From positions 1 to 11,466 of the forward strand of contig CAMLGF010000095.1 in the NCBI GenBank assembly GCA_946479515.1: 11,466 nt of DNA, in the 5' to 3' direction. The notes under the pieces are model-generated. The model was not told the origin of the DNA. It was given only the letters and a program-made list of their open reading frames with translations, and made no database searches. The DNA is from an uncultured Pseudomonadota bacterium. Its GTDB lineage: Bacteria; Pseudomonadota; Gammaproteobacteria; Steroidobacterales; Steroidobacteraceae. Shown piece by piece: positions 6,647 to 11,466 of the stretch. Position numbers and translations under genes: made by a program. Every line of letters starts with the position of its first letter. Position 1 is the first letter of the stretch.

Positions 6647-7135
6647 ATGCCTTCTTTCGACGCTGTTTCCGAACTCGACACGCACGAGCTCACCAATGCC
6701 GTGGACCAGGCGAATCGCGAGCTGGCCACCCGCTTCGATTTCAAGGACACGGGCGCCACCTTCACGCTCAAGGAGAAGGAATTCACCGTGAGCCTGAAAG
6801 CGCCGGCCGAGTTCCAGCTCAAGCAGATGATGGACATCCTCACGCAAAGGCTAGGTAAGCGCGGCATCGAGGCGCGCTGCATGGAGAAGAAGGACCCTGT
6901 GACCAATCTCGCCGAGGCACGCCAGGACGTGGTACTGCGTCAGGGCATCGACCAGGATACGGGCAAGAAGCTGCAGAAGATCGTCAAGGAATCGAAGCTC
7001 AAGGTGACGGCGCAGATCCAGGGCACGCAACTGCGAGTGACGGGCAAGTCACGCGATGACCTGCAGGCGGCGATTGCGTTGATGAAGAGGGCGGAGCTGG
7101 ATCGGCCGCTGCAGTTCAAGAACTTCCGGGACTAG
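6647..7135 (+). CDS. yajQ: YajQ family cyclic-di-GMP/nucleotide-binding protein
   Basis: A 162-residue protein of standard YajQ (UPF0234) length. It shows the hallmark MPSFD start, RFDFKDTGATF (residues 29-39), KRGIEARC, VKESKLKVTAQIQG and GKSRDDLQAAIALM, and the diagnostic C terminus QFKNFRD. The family has two RNA-recognition-like ferredoxin folds. Xanthomonas and Pseudomonas members are reported to bind cyclic di-GMP and influence virulence gene expression, and a Pseudomonas member assists transcription of phage phi6. Whether this one binds c-di-GMP cannot be seen from sequence. The ATG lies 4 nt after the DUF2780-like stop, so it is probably co-transcribed with the ATPase unit. Its TAG ends directly against the stop codon of the convergent gene. 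Confidence 0.95.
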   Translation: MPSFDAVSELDTHELTNAVDQANRELATRFDFKDTGATFTLKEKEFTVSLKAPAEFQLKQMMDILTQRLGKRGIEARCMEKKDPVTNLAEARQDVVLRQGIDQDTGKKLQKIVKESKLKVTAQIQGTQLRVTGKSRDDLQAAIALMKRAELDRPLQFKNFRD

Positions 7136-7693
7136 TCAGGCAGTCCGCAGCTTGATCGCGAACGTATAACGCGCCACCGGGCAGTTCCTGTTGGGCGGCT
7201 TGCCGGCATGCCGTATCGCGCCGTCGAACAACACCAGTCGCCCGGGTTTTGGGCTCACGGCGATACGCGCATCACCATCCGGTTCATAGAACAACGTCTC
7301 ACCACCCCACTCCCGGTCCCAGCGCTCACACAGGTACCAGAGCGCGGTGAGCTCGCGCAGCTCGCTGGCCGCGTCCACGTGCGTGAGCAAGGTGTCGCCG
7401 AAAGTCGCGTAGTTGGTGTACACGCGATATGGGACGAAGCGCTCCTGCGGCCGCACCTGCCGGATGGCGGCATCCGTCGCCTGCCAGAGGCTGGTACGCG
7501 GCAGGTTCTCGAGCGGCATCTCGCACACCCAGTGCCGGAACTCGGTGGTGTCGCCGCGCGCGCTCTCGGTGCGCGTGAACGCCGCCTGCAAGATGGCGTT
7601 GAAGTACCGCGCGGACTCTTCCACGGGCACGAGACCATCGAACACGAACACGTCGCGGCCCGCTATCTTCTCGGCGCGCGTCGGCCCGCTCAT
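7136..7693 (-). CDS. 2-oxoglutarate/Fe(II)-dependent dioxygenase
   Basis: A 185-residue protein with the facial triad of prolyl-4-hydroxylase-like oxygenases: His105-x-Asp107 (THVDAA) and His162 (RHAG). Arg175 (ARYTF) is a likely 2-oxoglutarate carboxylate ligand. GGETLFYEPDG (130-140), SPKPGRLVLFDG and AIRHAGKPP are typical of the double-stranded beta-helix core. Such enzymes hydroxylate proteins or small molecules using 2-oxoglutarate and O2; the substrate is unknown. The ATG at 7693 is chosen because it forms TGATG with the halogenase stop and has AAGG 7 nt upstream. An open frame continues to 7732, but those codons lie inside the halogenase. It is the last gene of the minus-strand cassette, so it probably acts on the same product as the halogenases. 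Confidence 0.88.
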   Translation of the reverse strand: MSGPTRAEKIAGRDVFVFDGLVPVEESARYFNAILQAAFTRTESARGDTTEFRHWVCEMPLENLPRTSLWQATDAAIRQVRPQERFVPYRVYTNYATFGDTLLTHVDAASELRELTALWYLCERWDREWGGETLFYEPDGDARIAVSPKPGRLVLFDGAIRHAGKPPNRNCPVARYTFAIKLRTA

Positions 7694-9222
7694 CACATCG
7701 CCTTCGGCGCGGGCATCGGCGGCGCGGCGCAATGCATGCGGATGTAATCGTCGTGCAACGGGAAGGTGGCGACGCGCTTCTTCACGTCACCGGCCATGAG
7801 ATCGAAGCGGCGCTGCAGCTCCTGGTCCGACGGTATGTTGGCGAACGGGTGATACGCACGCGCCCGCACGCCCTGCCCCTGGAACACGGCGAACCAGCTC
7901 GCCTCCTTGAACAGGTCCTGCGGCAGCACGATGATGTGGCCGCTGCGCTCGTACATCTCCCAGCGCTGCCGCAGCGAGTCCGGTATCCGGATGGCGCGGC
8001 AGTGCCGCCAGAAGGGCGTGTCGTCGCGCTCCGTGGCCGCGTAGTGCAGGATGATGAAGTCGCGGATGTCCTCGATCTCGTTGCGCGCCAGCGCGTTGAA
8101 TTTGTCGAGCGTGGCCTGGTCGAAGCCGCCTCCCGGCAGCATGAACAGCAGCCTCGCCAGCATGGACTGCACGAGGTGAATGCTGGTCGACTCCAGGGGT
8201 TCGAGGAAGCCGCTGGCGAGGCCCACGGCCACCACGTTCTTCTTCCATACTTCCTTGCGCCTGCCCGCGACGAAACGCAGCGGACGCGGCGCGGCCTGCG
8301 GTGCGCCGTCGAGATTGGCGAGCAATTGGCTCGCCGCCTCGTCGTCGCTGATGAATCCGCTGCAGTACACGTGGCCATTGCCGGTGCGGTGCTGCAGCGG
8401 TATGCGCCACTGCCAGCCCGAGTCCCGCGACGTGGAGCGCGTGTAGGGCGTGGTGTGCGCGACGCGATCGCAGGGCACCGCGAGGGCGCGGTCGCAGGGC
8501 AACCAGTGACTCCAGTCTTCGTAGCCAGCGTGCAGCGTCTGCTCGATGAGCAGGCCGCGGAAACCCGAGCAGTCGATGAACAGCTCGCCGGCGACGACCC
8601 GGCCGTCTTCGAGCTTCACGGACTCGACGAAGCCGCTCTCGGCATTCTGCTGAACGTGGACGATCTTGCCTTCGGTACGCGTCACCCCGCGCGACTCGGA
8701 CAGGCCGCGCAGGAAGCGCGCGTACAGCGACGCGTCGAAATGATACGCGTACGCCATTTCCGGCAGCGGCAGGCGGTCGTCGGGCTGGATGCGGCCGAAC
8801 CTGCCGTCCCTGCATGCCGTGATGTGCATGTTGAATTCGCCGGGCTGCATCGTGCCGCCCTGCAGGTGATGCCGCAGCCAGAAGTGGTGGAAATAGATGC
8901 CGTGCATCTGCACGCCGTAGTGCCCGAAGGGGTGGATGTACGAGTGCCCCCTGCGATGCCAGTCGACGAACTGGATGCCCACCTTGAACGTCGCCTGCGT
9001 GGCGCGGATGAATTCATTCTCGTCGATCTGCATCAGCCGGTTGTAATCGGTGATCGGCGGAATGGTGGCTTCGCCGACGCCGACGATGCCGATCTCCTCG
9101 GATTCCACGAGCTCGATGGCGAGCCCCGAGCCCTTTGCCAATTGGGAAAAATAGGCGGCGGCCATCCAGCCCGCGGTTCCGCCGCCCACGATCACCACTT
9201 TCTTCAGGCCGAGCTGCATCAT
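7693..9222 (-). CDS. Flavin-dependent tryptophan-halogenase family protein (intact active site)
   Basis: The product is 509 residues, close to PrnA/RebH length. It shows the FAD-binding GGGTAGW (13-19), the halogenase signature GVGEATIPP (48-56), Lys80 in TFKVGIQF, WQWRIP (270-275) and EPLESTS (341-347). Lys80 and Glu344 align by motif with the Lys79 and Glu346 used by PrnA to deliver hypochlorous acid. The family oxidises halide with FADH2 and O2 and halogenates an aromatic substrate. The name does not prove the substrate is tryptophan: many proteobacterial members near TonB receptors are uncharacterised. A partner flavin reductase is not seen in the window. The ATG at 9222 lies 2 nt after the stop of the upstream paralogue, with a GGGG tract 8 nt before it. 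It is coupled to the downstream dioxygenase. Confidence 0.93.
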   Translation of the reverse strand: MMQLGLKKVVIVGGGTAGWMAAAYFSQLAKGSGLAIELVESEEIGIVGVGEATIPPITDYNRLMQIDENEFIRATQATFKVGIQFVDWHRRGHSYIHPFGHYGVQMHGIYFHHFWLRHHLQGGTMQPGEFNMHITACRDGRFGRIQPDDRLPLPEMAYAYHFDASLYARFLRGLSESRGVTRTEGKIVHVQQNAESGFVESVKLEDGRVVAGELFIDCSGFRGLLIEQTLHAGYEDWSHWLPCDRALAVPCDRVAHTTPYTRSTSRDSGWQWRIPLQHRTGNGHVYCSGFISDDEAASQLLANLDGAPQAAPRPLRFVAGRRKEVWKKNVVAVGLASGFLEPLESTSIHLVQSMLARLLFMLPGGGFDQATLDKFNALARNEIEDIRDFIILHYAATERDDTPFWRHCRAIRIPDSLRQRWEMYERSGHIIVLPQDLFKEASWFAVFQGQGVRARAYHPFANIPSDQELQRRFDLMAGDVKKRVATFPLHDDYIRMHCAAPPMPAPKAM

Positions 9223-9224
9223 TG

Positions 9225-10715
9225 CTACTGCCCCGCCGTTGCCGCGAGCCGGCGCACGAACTCGGCGTGCGGCGGCATGGAGGTGACCAACTGCTGGATG
9301 CGCGCGTGCAGCGCCTGCAGGTCGCGCGACGAGAGCCTGGCGATCTGGTCGCGCACGGACAGCTCCACGGCATCGGGAACCACGCCGGCGCCGAGCAGCA
9401 ACCAGGCCCAGTCGGTTTCCTCGAAGGTCTCGTGATCCTGCAACACGAGGCGGCCGGCGGACGCGTACAACGAAAGCTTGTGCGCCAGGCGCGCGGGCGG
9501 CTCCTTGGCTCGGATCGACGCCCACGGCTCGCCTGGCCGGGCGCGTCCGGCGAGATAGTGCGCCAGCGTGAAATCTCGCAACGAGTCCGCCTGCTCGCCC
9601 ATCACACGATTGAATTCCACCGACTCCACACTGCTTTCGCGCCCGCGCGGGAACAGCTCGACCAGGGTCGCGAGGCCGAGTTGCGAGAAATGCAGGCCAG
9701 CGCCGACCAGCGGCTCGAGCTCCATGGCCGCAGCGCCGAGTCCGAGGCAGTTGCCTACCCAGAAGCGGTGGCGCCGACCCGATGCGAAGCTCGTGTGGAG
9801 GGGATCCGCCTCCAATGCTGGCGCCGCGGTGCGGAGCGCCGCGAGTGCGCGGTCGTCATCGAGAAATCGGCTGCAGTACACCAGACCCACGAGCGTGCGA
9901 TCCGCGAGCGGCGCGCGCCATGCCCATCCTCCGTCGCCGGCCACGGTCTGGGTCACCGCGGCCGGGTCGCGCTGCGCGGGCGCGAACGCGGAGAGCATGC
10001 GGTCGCAGGGCAGCCAGGCCGACCAATCCTCGCGTTGTGGGGAAATCTCGCCGAGCAGCTTCGCGGCGGCGCCCGAGCAGTCGATGTAGAGGTCGGCCTG
10101 CACCACGGACTCGTCCGCGAGGCGCAGTCCAGCGATGCGTCCTCCCTCGGCCAGCAGGGTTTTCGACCACGGCGCGGCGCCGGCCCGTACGCCCAGGCGC
10201 TCGGCATGCGCGCGCACATAGGCGGCGTAACGCGCCTCGCCGACGTGATAGCCATAGGTGAAGCTGGCGGTGAGATCCTTGCCCATGGGTCGCGCGAAGC
10301 GGCCGAGGCGCGCGGCCGCGCCGGCCAGCGACCACTCCTCGGGCGCGCCGGACCGGCCGGCGATGCTTTCCGCCTGCAGATATCGATAGAAAGGCGTGCC
10401 GCCGAGATCGGTACCCAAATCGCCATGCGCATGCAGGAAGCGGCTGCCGTCGCCCTGCCATCCCCAGTGCTCGGTACCCAGCCGGAACGTGGCGCCGGTG
10501 TGCTGGATGAAATGCGCCTCTTGGATGCCGAGCAGGCCGTGCATGCCGCGCTGCGAGGGCAGCGTCCAATGGCCGGCCGCTGAGCCATCCGCACCGGTAT
10601 CGACCACGGTGACCTCGAGCTCGCGCCGCGCGAGCGCCCGGCGCAGGCCGGCGGCCGTGATCCAGGCGACGGACCCGGAACCGGCGACGATGACGGTGCG
10701 AATCGGTTCGCTCAC
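9225..10715 (-). CDS. Diverged tryptophan-halogenase paralogue, probably not a halogenase
   Basis: A 496-residue protein recognisably homologous to its neighbours: LYIDCSGAAAKLL, WSAWLPCDR, GWAWRAPL, LEPL and SLRDFTLAHY all align with the intact copy. Key sites differ. The FAD loop reads AGSGSVAW (11-18) instead of GGGTAGW. GVGEATIPP is replaced by an unrelated segment near 44-55. The catalytic Lys is Arg78 (TFRLGTE). WxWxIP is WAWRAP (264-269), and the catalytic Glu is Val337 (EPLVGAG). Halogenation by the known mechanism therefore seems unlikely. The frame is intact throughout, which argues against simple decay. The start is GTG at 10715, overlapping the upstream stop as GTGA, with GGGAG 7 nt before it. 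Possible roles are a different flavin oxidation or a partner subunit of the neighbouring halogenase. Confidence 0.85.
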   Translation of the reverse strand: MSEPIRTVIVAGSGSVAWITAAGLRRALARRELEVTVVDTGADGSAAGHWTLPSQRGMHGLLGIQEAHFIQHTGATFRLGTEHWGWQGDGSRFLHAHGDLGTDLGGTPFYRYLQAESIAGRSGAPEEWSLAGAAARLGRFARPMGKDLTASFTYGYHVGEARYAAYVRAHAERLGVRAGAAPWSKTLLAEGGRIAGLRLADESVVQADLYIDCSGAAAKLLGEISPQREDWSAWLPCDRMLSAFAPAQRDPAAVTQTVAGDGGWAWRAPLADRTLVGLVYCSRFLDDDRALAALRTAAPALEADPLHTSFASGRRHRFWVGNCLGLGAAAMELEPLVGAGLHFSQLGLATLVELFPRGRESSVESVEFNRVMGEQADSLRDFTLAHYLAGRARPGEPWASIRAKEPPARLAHKLSLYASAGRLVLQDHETFEETDWAWLLLGAGVVPDAVELSVRDQIARLSSRDLQALHARIQQLVTSMPPHAEFVRRLAATAGQ

Positions 10716-11466
10716 GCCATGACTCCCGGCTGGGCGGCGCTGCGCGCCGGGCAGTACTGGGCGATGAATTCCTCGTGGCCGGGCATGCGTACCGCCGCCG
10801 CGCGTACCTGCTCGCGCACGCGCGTGAGCTCGGCGGCCAGCTTCGCGCCGTCCACCGCGTCGGCCCGCAGATCGTGGCCGCGCGGCATCACCCGCTGGCC
10901 GAGATACACCGCGACCCAGCTTGGCTCGAGGAACAAACCGTCCTTGTAGGTGATGATGTGCCCGCGCTCGCGGAACAACTCCATCTTGTGGCGCAGGCTG
11001 TCGGGGATGGACATGTTGCGGCAGTAGTTCCAGATCGGCGCGTCGTCACGCTCGGTGGCGTGGTAGTGCAGGATCAGGAAGTCGCGCACGCGGTCGTATT
11101 CCATTTCGATCCAGCGGTTGAAGGCCTCCACGGTGCGCGGATCGAACTCGCGCGTCGCCACCGCGCGATCGGTGAGATAGTCGATGAAGGTCGTGATCGC
11201 GATCTGGATCAGGTAGATGCTGGTCGACTCGAGCGGCTCGAGGAAGCCGCTGGACAGCCCGAGCGCGACGCAATTGCGCTCCCATGACCTGACCCGCCTG
11301 CCGGCTTCGAACTTGAGCAGGCGCGGCTCGGCGAGCAGGGGTTCGTCGAGGCTCGCCAGAAGCTCCTCGCGCGCCTTGTCTTCATCGATGAACCGGCTCG
11401 AGAAAACGTAGCCGTTGCCGGTCCGATGCTGGAGCGGAATTCGCCAGCGCCAGCCGGCCTTCATAG
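10712..11466 (-). CDS. Flavin-dependent tryptophan-halogenase family protein, C-terminal half (partial)
   Basis: The 5' half lies beyond the right window edge; about 251 codons are visible. The Met near 11464 is almost certainly internal, because homologues have some 260 residues before the WxWxIP motif. Visible motifs are GWRWRIPLQHRTGNG, SGFLEPLESTSIYLI and RDFLILHYHATERDDAPIW, all closer to the intact copy at 7693-9222 than to the diverged one between them. The halogenation Glu of EPLE is therefore kept; the FAD motif and catalytic Lys cannot be checked. The C terminus has ELTRVREQVRAAAVRMPGHEEFIAQY, typical of this proteobacterial clade. It is the first visible gene of the minus-strand cassette and overlaps the next start by 4 nt. 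Confidence 0.92.
   Translation of the reverse strand, partial: MKAGWRWRIPLQHRTGNGYVFSSRFIDEDKAREELLASLDEPLLAEPRLLKFEAGRRVRSWERNCVALGLSSGFLEPLESTSIYLIQIAITTFIDYLTDRAVATREFDPRTVEAFNRWIEMEYDRVRDFLILHYHATERDDAPIWNYCRNMSIPDSLRHKMELFRERGHIITYKDGLFLEPSWVAVYLGQRVMPRGHDLRADAVDGAKLAAELTRVREQVRAAAVRMPGHEEFIAQYCPARSAAQPGVMA

Noticed and set aside
7693..7732. An N-terminal extension of the dioxygenase to 7732
   Set aside because: It would overlap the halogenase C terminus by 13 codons. The ATG at 7693 has a fitting ribosome site and a TGATG coupling.
7732..9435. A 567-codon plus-strand frame antisense to the halogenases
   Set aside because: The minus strand shows all halogenase motifs in order; the plus frame has shadow composition with no family resemblance.
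9222..9525. An N-terminal extension of the intact halogenase to 9525
   Set aside because: The extension is the wrong frame of the upstream paralogue. The FAD-binding GGGTAGW must be near the N terminus, which fits ATG 9222.

Overview
The window is high-G+C, densely packed bacterial chromosome. The gene content suggests a gammaproteobacterium of the Xanthomonadales / Steroidobacteraceae kind: separate trpE, trpG and trpD behind a classical tryptophan attenuator, a YajQ protein, and a cassette of flavin-dependent 'tryptophan halogenase' paralogues of the type often found near TonB-dependent receptors. The taxonomic assignment is inference from gene content, not from a marker gene.

Region 1 (1-3283, minus strand) is the start of a tryptophan operon: promoter, leader peptide trpL, transcription attenuator, trpE, trpG and trpD. 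Each structural gene overlaps the next by 4 nt (ATGA). The leader encodes a 15-residue peptide with three consecutive Trp codons. Its RNA can be drawn as the textbook 1:2, 2:3 and 3:4 alternative pairings, ending in a strong intrinsic terminator. The promoter is so close to trpL that the leader is probably translated from a leaderless mRNA. At the 3' end of trpD a 26-bp sequence occurs twice, and each copy folds into a GNRA-capped hairpin whose loop carries the TGA.

Region 2 (3339-7135, plus strand) diverges from the trp promoter. It is a tightly coupled four-gene unit: a Rid-family protein without the catalytic Arg of archetypal RidA, an 823-residue HerA/FtsK-superfamily ATPase, a small DUF2780-like Gly-rich protein, and the YajQ nucleotide-binding protein. 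The first two junctions are ATGA overlaps and the third gap is 4 nt. A shared role is likely from the coupling, but I do not know what it is.

Region 3 (7136-11466, minus strand) converges on yajQ with no spacer at all. In transcription order it holds a halogenase cut by the right window edge, a diverged halogenase paralogue that has lost the expected catalytic Lys and Glu, an intact halogenase, and a 2-oxoglutarate/Fe(II) dioxygenase. Their junctions are a GTGA overlap, a 2-nt gap and a TGATG overlap. This looks like an oxidative or halogenating modification cassette of unknown substrate.

No tRNA, rRNA, CRISPR array or insertion sequence was seen. The longest stretch without a conventional gene (3065-3338) holds the trp regulatory region.
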